A DNA stretch of 64,000 nucleotides from Canna indica (GCA_034359265.1 CP136896.1:36260001-36324000), one strand, 5' to 3'; numbered from the stretch's first letter, positions 46,806-60,205 are shown. Program-made: numbers and translations. The notes: generated by a model from the letters alone, not told the origin.

Positions 46806-48744
46806 CATTAGTCTGTCAAAAATAACTTGATTAACAACTTCTCCCATCGCAGTGAATGTTCTGGAGTCGCTCGGGACTCTGATTTCTGGTCGTTTCGAGC
46901 CGATACACCGAAGTTCAATCAGTCGGCTTCGTTCAAGATCTATTCGAAAAGTCATGCAATTCTTTGCATTAGTCTGTCAAAAATAACTCGATTAACAACT
47001 TCTCCCATCATAGTTAATGTTCTGGAGTCGCTCGGGACTCAGATTACAGGGCGTTTCGAGCCGATACCCCGATGTTCAATCAGTCTGCTTCGTTCAATAT
47101 TCTATTCAAAAATTAGTGCAATTCTGTGCATTAGTCTGTCAAGAATAACTCTATTAACAACTTCTCCCATCACAGTGAATGTTCTGGAGTCACTCGGGAC
47201 TCAGATTACAGGGCGTCTCGAGCCAATATCCCGAAGTTCAATCAGTCTGCTTCGTTCAAGATTCTATTCGATAAATCGTGCAATTCTTTGCATTAGTCTG
47301 TCAAAAATAACTCGATTAACAACTTCTCCCATCGTAGTGAATGTTCTGGAGTCGCGCGGGACTCTGATTTCTGGTCGTTTCGAGCCGATACACCGAAGTT
47401 CAATCAGTCGGCTTCGTTCAAGATCTATTTGAAAAGTCATGCAATTCTTTGCATTAGTCTGTCAAAAATAACTCGATTAACAACTTCTCCCATCATAGAT
47501 ATTGTTCTGGAGTCGCTCGGGACTCAGATTACAGGGCGTTTCGAGCCGATACCTCGAAGTTCAATCAGTCTGCTTCGTTCAAGATTCTATTCGAAAAATA
47601 GTGCAATTCTGTGCATTAGTCTGTCAAAAATAACTCGATTAACAACTTCTCCCATCGCAGTCAATGTTCTGGAGTCGCTCGAGACTCAGATTACAGGGCG
47701 TTTCAAGCCGATACCCCAAAGTTCAATCAGTCTGCTTCGTTCAAGATTCTATTTGAAACATCATGCAATTCATTGCATTAGTCTGTCAAAAATAACTCGA
47801 TTAACAACTTCTCCCATCACAGTGAATGTTCTGGAGTCGCTCGGGACTCAGATTACAGGGCGTTTGAGCCGATACCCACAAGTTCAATCAGTCTGCTTCG
47901 TTCAAGATTCTATTCGATAAATCGTGCAATTCTTTGCATTAGTCTGTCAAAAATAACTCGATTAACAACTTCTCCCATCGCAGTGACTGTTCTGGAGTCG
48001 CTCGGGACTCTGATTTCTGGTCGTTTCGAGCCGATACACCGAAGTTCAATCAGTCGGCTTCGTTCAAGATCTATTTGAAAAGTCATGCAATTCTTTGCAT
48101 TAGTCTGTCAAAAATAACTCGATTAACAACTTCTCCCATCATAGATATTGTTCTGGAGTCGCTCGGGACTCAGATTACAGGGCGTTTCGAGCCGATACCT
48201 CGAAGTTCAATCAGTCTGCTTCGTTCAAGATTCTATTCAAAAATTAGTGCAATTTTGTGCATTAGTCTGTCAAGAATAACTCGATTAACAACTTCTCCCA
48301 TCATAGTTAATGTTCTGGAGTCGCTCGGGACTCAGATTACAGGGCGTTTCGAGCCGATACCCCGAAGTTCAATCAGTCTACTTCGTTCAATATTCTATTC
48401 AAAAATTAGTGCAATTTTGTGCATTAGTCTGTCAAGAATAACTCGATTAACAACTTCTCCCATCACAGTGAATGTTCTGGAGTCACTCGGGACTCAGATT
48501 ACAGGGCGTTTCAAGCCGATACCCCAAAGTTCAATCTGTCTGCTTCGTTCAAGATTCTATTTGAAACATCATGCAATTCATTGCATTAGTCTGTCAAAAA
48601 TAACTCAATTAACAACTTCTCCCATCACAGTGAATGTTCTGGAGTCGCTCGGGACTCAGATTACAGGGCGTTTGAGCCGATACCCACAAGTTCAATCAGT
48701 CTGCTTCGTTCAAGATTCTATTCGAAAAATCGTGCAATTCTTTG
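46806..48744. repeat. 12-mer HOR unit, 1,939 bp, copy 1
   Basis: Order is j-k-l-f-g-h-i-f'-g-k'-h''-i. f' has CAGTGACTGTTCTGG, k' has an e-like start and AATTTTGTG, and h'' has GAGTCACTC and CAATCTGTCTGC. It is effectively the 7-mer of 1,131 bp plus a further 808-bp 5-mer. Repeated at 49,874 and 51,813. Confidence 0.88.
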
Positions 48745-49873
48745 CATTAGTCTGTCAAAAATAACTTGATTAACAACTTCTCCCATCGCAGTGAATGTTC
48801 TGGAGTCGCTCGGGACTCTGATTTCTGGTCGTTTCGAGCCGATACACCGAAGTTCAATCAGTCGGCTTCGTTCAAGATCTATTCGAAAAGTCATGCAATT
48901 CTTTGCATTAGTCTGTCAAAAATAACTCGATTAACAACTTCTCCCATCATAGTTAATGTTCTGGAGTCGCTCGGGACTCAGATTACAGGGCGTTTCGAGC
49001 CGATACCTCGAAGTTCAATCAGTCTGCTTCTTTCAAGATTCTATTCGAAAAATAGTGCAATTCTTTGCATTAGTCTGTCAAAAATAACTCGATTAACAAC
49101 TTCTCCCATCGCAGTGAATGTTCTGGAGTCGCTCGGTACTCAGATTACTGGGCGTTTCGAGCCGATACCCCGAAGTTCAATCAGTCTGCTTCGTTCAAGA
49201 TTCTATTCAAAAAATAGTGCAATTCTGTGCATTAGTCTGTCAAGAATAACTCGATTAACAACTTCTCCCATCGCAGTGAATGTTCTGGAGTCGCTCGGTA
49301 CTCAGATTACTGGGCGTTTCGAGCCGATACCCCGAAGTTCAATCAGTCGGCTTCGTTCAAGATCTATTTGAAAAGTCATGCAATTCTTTGCATTAGTCTG
49401 TCAAAAATAACTCGATTAACAACTTCTCCCATCATAGATATTGTTCTGGAGTCGCTCGGGACTCAGATTACAGGGCATTTGAGCCGATACCCAGAAGTTC
49501 AATCAGTCTGCTTCGTTCAAGATCGATTCGAAAAATCATGCAATTCTTTGCATTAGTCAGTCAAAAATAACTCGATTAACAACTTCTCCCATCACAGTGA
49601 ATGTTCTGGAGTCGCTCGGGACTCAAATTACAGGGCGTTTCAAGCCGATACCCCGAAGTTCAATCAGTCTGCTTCGTTCAAGATTCTATTTGAAACATCA
49701 TGCAATTCATTGCATTAGTCTGTCAAAAATAACTCGATTAACAACTTCTCCCATCACAGTGAATGTTCTGGAGTCGCTCGGGACTCAGATTACAGGGCGT
49801 TTGAGCCGATACCCACAAGTTCAATCAGTCTGCTTCGTTCAAGATTCTATTCGAAAAATCGTGCAATTCTTTG
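48745..49873. repeat. 7-mer HOR unit, 1,129 bp, copy 1
   Basis: j is followed by five mixed monomers and i. The third and fourth carry the left-type GGTACTCAGATTACTGGG. The fifth (49,391-49,550) is only 160 bp because it combines the GCATTTGAGCCG deletion with the 161-type AGATCGATTCG. The sixth starts CATTAGTCAGTC. The whole unit recurs at +5,007. Confidence 0.87.
49391..49550 (+). repeat. 160-bp monomer (double one-base shortening)
   Basis: It begins as g (ATAGATATTG), has GCATTTGAGCCG and ACCCAGAAG as in i, then AGATCGATTCG. Both known length changes are present together, giving 160 bp. The same combination is found at 54,398-54,557 and 56,979-57,138, and a related 160-bp monomer at 56,496-56,655. 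Confidence 0.85.
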
Positions 49874-52800
49874 CATTAGTCTATCAAAAATAACTTGATT
49901 AACAACTTCTCCCATCGTAGTGAATGTTCTGGAGTCGCTCGGGACTCTGATTTTTGGTCGTTTCGAGCTGATACACCGAAGTTCAATCAGTCGGCTTCGT
50001 TCAAGATCTATTCGAAAAGTCATGCAATTCTTTGCATTAGTCTGTCAAAAATAACTCGATTAACAACTTCTCCCATCATAGTTAATGTTCTGGAGTCGCT
50101 CGGGACTCAGATTACAGGGCGTTTCGAGCCGATACCCCGATGTTCAATCAGTCTGCTTCGTTCAATATTCTATTCAAAAATTAGTGCAATTCTGTGCATT
50201 AGTCTGTCAAGAATAACTCTATTAACAACTTCTCCCATCACAGTGAATGTTCTGGAGTCACTCGGGACTCAGATTACAGGGCGTCTCGAGCCAATATCCC
50301 GAAGTTCAATCAGTCTGCTTCGTTCAAGATTCTATTCGATAAATCGTGCAATTCTTTGCATTAGTCTGTCAAAAATAACTCGATTAACAACTTCTCCCAT
50401 CGTAGTGAATGTTCTGGAGTCGCGCGGGACTCTGATTTCTGGTCGTTTCGAGCTGATACACCGAAGTTCAATCAGTCGGCTTCGTTCAAGATCTATTTGA
50501 AAAGTCATGCAATTCTTTGCATTAGTCTATCAAAAATAACTCGATTAACAACTTCTCCCATCATAGATATTGTTCTGGAGTCGCTCGGGACTCAGATTAC
50601 AGGGCGTTTCGAGCCGATACCTCGAAGTTCAATCAGTCTGCTTCGTTCAAGATTCTATTCGAAAAATAGTGCAATTCTGTGCATTAGTCTGTCAAAAATA
50701 ACTCGATTAACAACTTCTCCCATCGCAGTCAATGTTCTGGAGTCGCTCGAGACTCAGATTACAGGGCGTTTCAAGCCGATACCCCAAAGTTCAATCAGTC
50801 TGCTTCGTTCAAGATTCTATTTGAAACATCATGCAATTCATTGCATTAGTCTGTCAAAAATAACTCGATTAACAACTTCTCCCATCACAGTGAATGTTCT
50901 GGAGTCGCTCGGGACTCAGATTACAGGGCGTTTGAGCCGATACCCACAAGTTCAATCAGTCTGCTTCGTTCAAGATTCTATTCGATAAATCGTGCAATTC
51001 TTTGCATTAGTCTGTCAAAAATAACTCGATTAACAACTTCTCCCATCGCAGTGACTGTTCTGGAGTCGCTCGGGACTCTGATTTCTGGTCGTTTCGAGCC
51101 GATACACCGAAGTTCAATCAGTCGGCTTCGTTCAAGATCTATTTGAAAAGTCATGCAATTCTTTGCATTAGTCTGTCAAAAATAACTCGATTAACAACTT
51201 CTCCCATCATAGATATTGTTCTGGAGTCGCTCGGGACTCAGATTACAGGGCGTTTCGAGCCGATACCTCGAAGTTCAATCAGTCTGCTTCGTTCAAGATT
51301 CTATTCAAAAATTAGTGCAATTTTGTGCATTAGTCTGTCAAGAATAACTCGATTAACAACTTCTCCCATCATAGTTAATGTTCTGGAGTCGCTCGGGACT
51401 CAGATTACAGGGCGTTTCGAGCCGATACCCCGAAGTTCAATCAGTCTACTTCGTTCAATATTCTATTCAAAAATTAGTGCAATTTTGTGCATTAGTCTGT
51501 CAAGAATAACTCGATTAACAACTTCTCCCATCACAGTGAATGTTCTGGAGTCACTCGGGACTCAGATTACAGGGCGTTTCAAGCCGATACCCCAAAGTTC
51601 AATCTGTCTGCTTCGTTCAAGATTCTATTTGAAACATCATGCAATTCATTGCATTAGTCTGTCAAAAATAACTCAATTAACAACTTCTCCCATCACAGTG
51701 AATGTTCTGGAGTCGCTCGGGACTCAGATTACAGGGCGTTTGAGCCGATACCCACAAGTTCAATCAGTCTGCTTCGTTCAAGATTCTATTCGAAAAATCG
51801 TGCAATTCTTTGCATTAGTCTATCAAAAATAACTTGATTAACAACTTCTCCCATCGTAGTGAATGTTCTAGAGTCGCTCGGGACTCTGATTTTTGGTCGT
51901 TTCGAGCTGATACACCGAAGTTCAATCAGTCGGCTTCGTTCAAGATCTATTCGAAAAGTCATGCAATTCTTTGCATTAGTCTGTCAAAAATAACTCGATT
52001 AACAACTTCTCCCATCATAGTTAATGTTCTGGAGTCGCTCGGGACTCAGATTACAGGGCGTTTCGAGCCGATACCCCGATGTTCAATCAGTCTGCTTCGT
52101 TCAATATTCTATTCAAAAATTAGTGCAATTCTGTGCATTAGTCTGTCAAGAATAACTCTATTAACAACTTCTCCCATCACAGTGAATGTTCTGGAGTCAC
52201 TCGGGACTCAGATTACAGGGCGTCTCGAGCCAATATCCCGAAGTTCAATCAGTCTGCTTCGTTCAAGATTCTATTCGATAAATCGTGCAATTCTTTGCAT
52301 TAGTCTGTCAAAAATAACTCGATTAACAACTTCTCCCATCGTAGTGAATGTTCTGGAGTCGCGCGGGACTCTGATTTCTGGTCGTTTCGAGCTGATACAC
52401 CGAAGTTCAATCAGTCGGCTTCGTTCAAGATCTATTTGAAAAGTCATGCAATTCTTTGCATTAGTCTATCAAAAATAACTCGATTAACAACTTCTCCCAT
52501 CATAGATATTGTTCTGGAGTCGCTCGGGACTCAGATTACAGGGCGTTTCGAGCCGATACCTCGAAGTTCAATCAGTCTGCTTCGTTCAAGATTCTATTCG
52601 AAAAATAGTGCAATTCTGTGCATTAGTCTGTCAAAAATAACTCGATTAACAACTTCTCCCATCGCAGTCAATGTTCTGGAGTCGCTCGAGACTCAGATTA
52701 CAGGGCGTTTCAAGCCGATACCCCAAAGTTCAATCAGTCTGCTTCGTTCAAGATTCTATTTGAAACATCATGCAATTCATTGCATTAGTCTGTCAAAAAT

Positions 52801-53751
52801 AACTCGATTAACAACTTCTCCCATCACAGTGAATGTTCTGGAGTCGCTCGGGACTCAGATTACAGGGCGTTTGAGCCGATACCCACAAGTTCAATCAGTC
52901 TGCTTCGTTCAAGATTCTATTCGATAAATCGTGCAATTCTTTGCATTAGTCTGTCAAAAATAACTCGATTAACAACTTCTCCCATCGCAGTGACTGTTCT
53001 GGAGTCGCTCGGGACTCTGATTTCTGGTCGTTTCGAGCCGATACACCGAAGTTCAATCAGTCGGCTTCGTTCAAGATCTATTTGAAAAGTCATGCAATTC
53101 TTTGCATTAGTCTGTCAAAAATAACTCGATTAACAACTTCTCCCATCATAGATATTGTTCTGGAGTCGCTCGGGACTCAGATTACAGGGCGTTTCGAGCC
53201 GATACCTCGAAGTTCAATCAGTCTGCTTCGTTCAAGATTCTATTCAAAAATTAGTGCAATTTTGTGCATTAGTCTGTCAAGAATAACTCGATTAACAACT
53301 TCTCCCATCATAGTTAATGTTCTGGAGTCGCTCGGGACTCAGATTACAGGGCGTTTCGAGCCGATACCCCGAAGTTCAATCAGTCTACTTCGTTCAATAT
53401 TCTATTCAAAAATTAGTGCAATTTTGTGCATTAGTCTGTCAAGAATAACTCGATTAACAACTTCTCCCATCACAGTGAATGTTCTGGAGTCACTCGGGAC
53501 TCAGATTACAGGGCGTTTCAAGCCGATACCCCAAAGTTCAATCTGTCTGCTTCGTTCAAGATTCTATTTGAAACATCATGCAATTCATTGCATTAGTCTG
53601 TCAAAAATAACTCAATTAACAACTTCTCCCATCACAGTGAATGTTCTGGAGTCGCTCGGGACTCAGATTACAGGGCGTTTGAGCCGATACCCACAAGTTC
53701 AATCAGTCTGCTTCGTTCAAGATTCTATTCGAAAAATCGTGCAATTCTTTG
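49874..53751. repeat. Two tandem 12-mer HOR units, 1,939 bp each, copies 2 and 3
   Basis: Units 49,874-51,812 and 51,813-53,751 repeat 46,806-48,744. Both share TTTTTGGTCG in j, GTCTATCAAAAATAA before j and in g, and AACTCTATTAAC in l. Copy 3 has TTCTAGAGTCG at about 51,867 as a private change. Confidence 0.9.
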
Positions 53752-54880
53752 CATTAGTCTGTCAAAAATAACTTGATTAACAACTTCTCCCATCGCAGTG
53801 AATGTTCTGGAGTCGCTCGGGACTCTGATTTCTGGTCGTTTCGAGCCGATACACCGAAGTTCAATCAGTCGGCTTCGTTCAAGATCTATTCGAAAAGTCA
53901 TGCAATTCTTTGCATTAGTCTGTCAAAAATAACTCGATTAACAACTTCTCCCATCATAGTTAATGTTCTGGAGTCGCTCGGGACTCAGATTACAGGGCGT
54001 TTCGAGCCGATACCTCGAAGTTCAATCAGTCTGCTTCTTTCAAGATTCTATTCGAAAAATAGTGCAATTCTTTGCATTAGTCTGTCAAAAATAACTCGAT
54101 TAACAACTTCTCCCATCGCAGTGAATGTTCTGGAGTCGCTCGGTACTCAGATTACTGGGCGTTTCGAGCCGATACCCCGAAGTTCAATCAGTCTGCTTCG
54201 TTCAAGATTCTATTCAAAAAATAGTGCAATTATGTGCATTAGTCTGTCAAGAATAACTCGATTAACAACTTCTCCCATCGCAGTGAATGTTCTGGAGTCG
54301 CTCGGTACTCAGATTACTGGGCGTTTCGAGCCGATACCCCGAAGTTCAATCAGTCGGCTTCGTTCAAGATCTATTTGAAAAGTCATGCAATTCTTTGCAT
54401 TAGTCTGTCAAAAATAACTCGATTAACAACTTCTCCCATCATAGATATTGTTCTGGAGTCGCTCGGGACTCAGATTACAGGGCATTTGAGCCGATACCCA
54501 GAAGTTCAATCAGTCTGCTTCGTTCAAGATCGATTCGAAAAATCATGCAATTCTTTGCATTAGTCAGTCAAAAATAACTCGATTAACAACTTCTCCCATC
54601 ACAGTGAATGTTCTGGAGTCGCTCGGGACTCAAATTACAGGGCGTTTCAAGCCGATACCCCGAAGTTCAATCAGTCTGCTTCGTTCAAGATTCTATTTGA
54701 AACATCATGCAATTCATTGCATTAGTCTGTCAAAAATAACTCGATTAACAACTTCTCCCATCACAGTGAATGTTCTGGAGTCGCTCGGGACTCAGATTAC
54801 AGGGCGTTTGAGCCGATACCCACAAGTTCAATCAGTCTGCTTCGTTCAAGATTCTATTCGAAAAATCGTGCAATTCTTTG
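53752..54880. repeat. 7-mer HOR unit, 1,129 bp, copy 2
   Basis: This is a copy of 48,745-49,873 at +5,007 bp. The only difference I noticed in the translated part is ATTATGTGC near 54,229 against ATTCTGTGC near 49,222. Confidence 0.9.
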
Positions 54881-55687
54881 CATTAGTCTATCAAAAATAA
54901 CTTGATTAACAACTTCTCCCATCGTAGTGAATGTTCTGGAGTCGCTCGGGACTCTGATTTTTGGTCGTTTCGAGCTGATACACCGAAGTTCAATCAGTCG
55001 GCTTCGTTCAAGATCTATTCGAAAAGTCATGCAATTCTTTGCATTAGTCTGTCAAAAATAACTCGATTAACAACTTCTCCCATCGTAGTGAATGTTCTGG
55101 AGTCGCGCGGGACTCTGATTTCTGGTTGTTTCGAGCCGATACACCGAAGTTCAATCAGTCGGCTTCGTTCAAGATCTATTTGAAAAGTCATGCAATTCTT
55201 TGCATTAGTCTGTCAAAAATAACTCGATTAACAACTTCTCCCATCATAGATATTGTTCTGGAGTCGCTCGGGACTCAGATTACAGGGCGTTTCGAGCCGA
55301 TACCTCGAAGTTCAATCAGTCTGCTTCGTTCAAGATTCTATTCGAAAAATAGTGCAATTCTGTGCATTAGTCTGTCAAAAATAACTCGATTAACAACTTC
55401 TCCCATCGCAGTCAATGTTCTGGAGTCGCTCGAGACTCAGATTACAGGGCGTTTCAAGCCGATACCCCAAAGTTCAATCAGTCTGCTTCGTTCAAGATTC
55501 TATTTGAAACATCATGCAATTCATTGCATTAGTCTGTCAAAAATAACTCGATTAACAACTTCTCCCATCACAGTGAATGTTCTGGAGTCGCTCGGGACTC
55601 AGATTACAGGGCGTTTGAGCCGATACCCACAAGTTCAATCAGTCTGCTTCGTTCAAGATTCTATTCGAAAAATCGTGCAATTCTTTG
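54881..55687. repeat. 5-mer HOR unit, 807 bp (j-f-g-h-i)
   Basis: k and l are missing: j (TTTTTGGTCG) is followed directly by f (GTCGCGCGGG, CTGGTTGTTTCG). The rest matches the first half of the 12-mer. A deletion of two whole monomers from a 12-mer or 7-mer explains it. Confidence 0.86.
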
Positions 55688-57945
55688 CATTAGTCTGTCA
55701 AAAATAACTTGATTAACAACTTCTCCCATCGTAGTGAATGTTCTGGAGTCGCTCAGGACTCTGATTTCTGGTCGTTTCGAGCTGATACACCGAAGTTCAA
55801 TCAGTCGGCTTCGTTCAAGATCTATTCGAAAAGTCATGCAATTCTTTGCATTAGTCTGTCAAAAATAACTCGATTAACAACTTCTCCCATCATAGTTAAT
55901 GTTCTGGAGTCGCTCGGGACTCAGATTACAGGGCGTTTCGAGCCGATACCCCGAAGTTCAATCAGTCTGCTTCGTTCAATATTCTATTCAAAAATTAGTG
56001 CAATTTTGTGCATTAGTCTGTCAAGAATAACTCGATTAACAACTTCTCGCATCACAGTGAATGTTCTGGAGTCACTCGGGACTCAGATTACAGGGCGTTT
56101 CGAGCCAATACCCCGAAGTTCAATCAGTCTGCTTCGTTCAAGATTCTATTCGAAAAATAGTGCAATTCTGTGCATTAGTCTATCAAGAATAACTCGATTA
56201 ACAACTTCTCCCATCACAGTGAATGTTCTGGAGTCACTCGGGACTCAGATTACAGGGCGTTTCGAGCCGATACCTCGAAGTTCAATCAGTCTGCTTCGTT
56301 CAAGATTCTATTCGAAAAATAGTGCAATTATGTGCATTAGTCTGTCAAAAATAACTCGATTAACAACTTCTCCATCGCAGTCAATGTTCTGGAGTCGCTC
56401 GGGACTCAAATTACAGGGCGTTTCAAGCCGATACCCCGAAGTTCAATCAGTCTACTTCGTTCAAGATTCAATTTGAAAAATCATGCAATTCATTGCATTA
56501 GTCTGTCAAAAATAACTCGATTAACAACTTCTCCCATCACAGTGAATGTTCTGGAGTCGCTCGGGACTCAGATTACAGGGCGTTTGAGCCGATACCCAGA
56601 AGTTCAATCAGTCTGCTTCGTTCAAGATCTATTCGAAAAATCATGCAATTCTTTGCATTAGTCTGTCAAAAAAAACTCGATTAACAACTTCTCCCATCAC
56701 AGTGAATGTTCTGGAGTCGCTCGGGACTCAGATTACAGGGCGTTTCGAGCCGATACCCCGAAGTTCAATCAGTCTACTTCGTTCAAGACTCTATTCGATA
56801 AATCGTGCAATTCTTTGCATTAGTCTGTCAAAAATAACTCGATTAACAACTTCTCCCATCGTAGTGAATGTTCTGGAGTCGCTCGGGACTATGATTTCTG
56901 GTCGTTTCGAGCCGATACACCGAAGTTCAATCAGTCGGCTTCGTTCAAGATCTATTTGAAAAGTCATGCAATTCTTTGCATTAGTCTGTCAAAAATAACT
57001 CGATTAACAACTTCTCCCATCATAGATATTGTTCTGGAGTCGCTCGGGACTCAGATTACAGGGCATTTGAGCCGATACCCAGAAGTTCAATCAGTCTGCT
57101 TCGTTCAAGATCGATTCGAAAAATCATGCAATTCTTTGCATTAGTCTGTCAAAAATAACTCGATTAACAACTTCTCCCATCACAGTGAATGTTCTGGAGT
57201 CGCTCGGGACTCAGATTACAGGGCGTTTCAAGCCGATACCCCGAAGTTCAATCAGTCTGCTTCGTTCAAGATTCTATTCGAAAAATAGTGCAATTCTGTG
57301 CATTAGTCTATCAAAAATAACTCGATTAACAACTTCTCCCATCGCAGTGAATGTTCTCGAGTCGCTCGGTACTCAGATTACTGGGCGTTTCGAGCCGATA
57401 CCCCGAAGTTCAATCAGTCGGCATCGTTCAAGATCTATTTGAAAAGTCATGCAATTCTTTGCATTAGTCTGTCAAAAATAACTCGATTAACAACTTCTCC
57501 CATCATAGATATTGTTTTGGAGTCGCTCGGGACTCAGATTACAGGGCGTTTCGAGCCGATACCTCGAAGTTCAATCAGTCTGCTTCGTTCAAGATTCTAT
57601 TCGAAAAATAGTGCAATTCTGTGCATTAGTCTGTCAAAAATAACTCGATTAACAACTTCTCCATCGCAGTCAATGTTCTGGAGTCGCTCGGGACTCAAAT
57701 TACAGGGCGTTTCAAGCCGATACCCCGAAGTTCAATCAGTCTGCTTCGTTCAAGATTCTATTTGAAAAATCAAGCAATTCATTGCATTAGTCTGTCAAAA
57801 ATAACTCGATTAACAACTTCTCCCATCACAGTGAATGTTCTGGAGTCGCTCGGGACTCAGATTACTGGGCGTTTGAGCCGATACCCAGAAGTTCAATCAG
57901 TCTGCTTCGTTCAAGATTCTATTCGAAAAATCGTGCAATTCTTTG
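55688..57945. repeat. 14-mer unit, 2,258 bp, irregular
   Basis: This is the least regular stretch of the right domain. Lengths are 161,162,162,162,161,160,162,161,160,162,161,162,161,161. It holds the first two h2 monomers (TTCTCCATCGC), two 160-bp monomers, a TCAAAAAAAACTCG variant near 56,668 and TTCTCGCATC near 56,047. It looks like a transition between the 12/7-mer block and the 1,292-bp block. Confidence 0.85.
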
Positions 57946-59237
57946 CATTAGTCTGTCAAAAATAACTTGATTAACAACTTCTCCCATCGCAGTGAATGTT
58001 CTGGAGTCGCTCGGGACTCTGATTTCTGGTCGTTTCGAGCCGATACACCGAAGTTCAATCAGTCGGCTTCGTTCAAGATCTATTCGAAATGTCATGCAAT
58101 TCTTTGCTTTAGTCTGTCAAAAATAACTCGATTAACAACGTCTCCCATCATAGTTAATGTTCTGGAGTCGCTCGGGACTCAGATTACAGGGCGTTTCGAG
58201 CCGATACCCCGAAGTTCAATCAGTCTGCTTCGTTCAATATTCTATTCAAAAATTAGTGCAATTCTGTGCATTAGGCTGTCAAGAATAACTCGATTAACGA
58301 CTTCTCCCATCACAGTGAATGTTCTGGAGTCACTCGGGACTCAGATTACAGGGCGTCTCGAGCCAATATCTCGAAGTTCAATCAGTCTACTTCGTTCAAG
58401 ATTCTATTCGATAAATCGTGCAATTCTTTGCATTAGTCTGTCAAAAATAACTCGATTAACAACTTCTCCCATCGCAGTGAATGTTCTGGAGTCGCTCGGG
58501 ACTCTGATTTCTGGTCGTTTCGAGCCGATACACCGAAGTTCAATCAGTCGGCTTCGTTCAAGATCTATTTGAAAAGTCATGCAATTCTTTGCATTAGTCT
58601 GTCAAAAATAACTCGATTAACAACTTCTCCCATCATAGATATTGTTCTGGAGTCGCTCGGGACTCAGATTACAGGGCGTTTCGAGCCGATACCTCGAAGT
58701 TCAATCAGTCTGCTTCGTTCAAGATTCTATTCGAAAAATAGTGCAGTTCTGTGCATTAGTCTGTCAAAAATAACTCGATTAACAACTTCTCCCATCGCAG
58801 TCAATGTTCTGGAGTCGCTCGAGACTCAGATTACAGGGCGTTTCGAGCCGATACCTCGAAGTTCAATCAGTCTACTTCGTTCAAGATTCTATTCGAAAAA
58901 TAGTGCAATTCTGTGCATTAGTCTGTCAAAAATAACTCGATTAACAACTTCTCCATCGCAGTCAATGTTCTGGAGTCGCTCGGGACTCAAATTACAGGGC
59001 GTTTCAAGCCGATACCCCGAAGTTCAATCAGTCTGCTTCGTTCAAGATTCTATTTGAAAAATCATGCAATTCATTGCATTAGTCTGTCAAAAATAACTCG
59101 ATTAACAACTTCTCCCATCACAGTGAATTTTCTAGAGTCGCTCGGGACTCAGATTACTGGGCGTTTGAGCCGATACCCAGAAGTTCAATCAATCTGCTTC
59201 GTTCAAGATTCTATTCGAAAAATCGTGCAATTCTTTG
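57946..59237. repeat. 8-mer HOR unit, 1,292 bp
   Basis: Order is j-k-l-f-g-h-h2-i, the form that dominates to the window end. Private changes include AAATGTCATGC and TTGCTTTAGTC in j, TTAGGCTGTC and AACGACTTC around k and l, and GAATTTTCTAGAG in i. Confidence 0.88.
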
Positions 59238-60205
59238 CATTAGTCTGTCAAAAATAACTTGATTAACAACTTCTCCCATCGCAGTGAATGTTCTGTAGTC
59301 GCTCGGGACTCTGATTTCTGGTCGTTTCGAGCCGATACACCGAAGTTCAATCAGTCGGCTTTGTTCAAGATCTATTCGAAAAGTCATGCAATTCTTTGCA
59401 TTAGTCAGTCAAAAATAACTCGATTAACAACTTCTCCCATCATAGATAATGTTCTGGAGTCGCTCGGGACTCAGATTACACGGCGTTTTGAGCCGATACC
59501 CCGAAGTTGAATCAGTCTGCTTCGTTCAAGATTCTATTCGAAAAATAGTGCAATTCTGTGCATTAGTCTATCAAAAATAACTCGATTAACAACTTCTCCC
59601 ATCGCAGTGAATGTTCTCGAGTCGCTCGGTACTCAGATTACTGGGCGTTTCGAGCCGATACCCCGAAGTTCAATCAGTCGGCATCGTTCAAGATCTATTT
59701 GAAAAGTCATGCAATTCTTTGCATTAGTCTGTCAAAAATAACTCGATTAACAACTTCTCCCATCATAGATATTGTTCTGGAGTCGCTCGGGACTCAGATT
59801 ACAGGGCGTTTCGAGCCGATACCTCGAAGTTCAATCAGTCTGCTTCGTTCAAGATTCTATTCGAAAAATAGTGCAATTCTGTGCATTAGTCTGTCAAAAA
59901 TAACTCGATTAACAACTTCTCCATCGCAGTCAATGTTCTGGAGTCGCTCGGGACTCAAATTACAGGGCGTTTCAAGCCGATACCCCGAAGTTCAATCAGT
60001 CTGCTTCGTTCAAGATTCTATTTGAAAAATCATGCAATTCATTGCATTAGTCTGTCAAAAATAACTCGATTAACAACTTCTCCCATCACAGTGAATGTTC
60101 TGGAGTCGCTCGGGACTCAGATTACTGGGCGTTTGAGCCGATACCCAGAAGTTCAATCAGTCTGCTTCGTTCAAGATTCTATTCGAAAAATCGTGCAATT
60201 CTTTG
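59238..60205. repeat. 6-mer HOR unit, 968 bp (j-k/e-(c'/f hybrid)-g-h2-i)
   Basis: l and h are missing and the third monomer is a hybrid. It has the left-type GGTACTCAGATTACTGGG and GTCGGCATCG, then the right-type AGATCTATTTGAAAAGTC, as at 57,301-57,461. The second monomer has ATCATAGATAATG and ATTACACGGCG. Confidence 0.86.
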
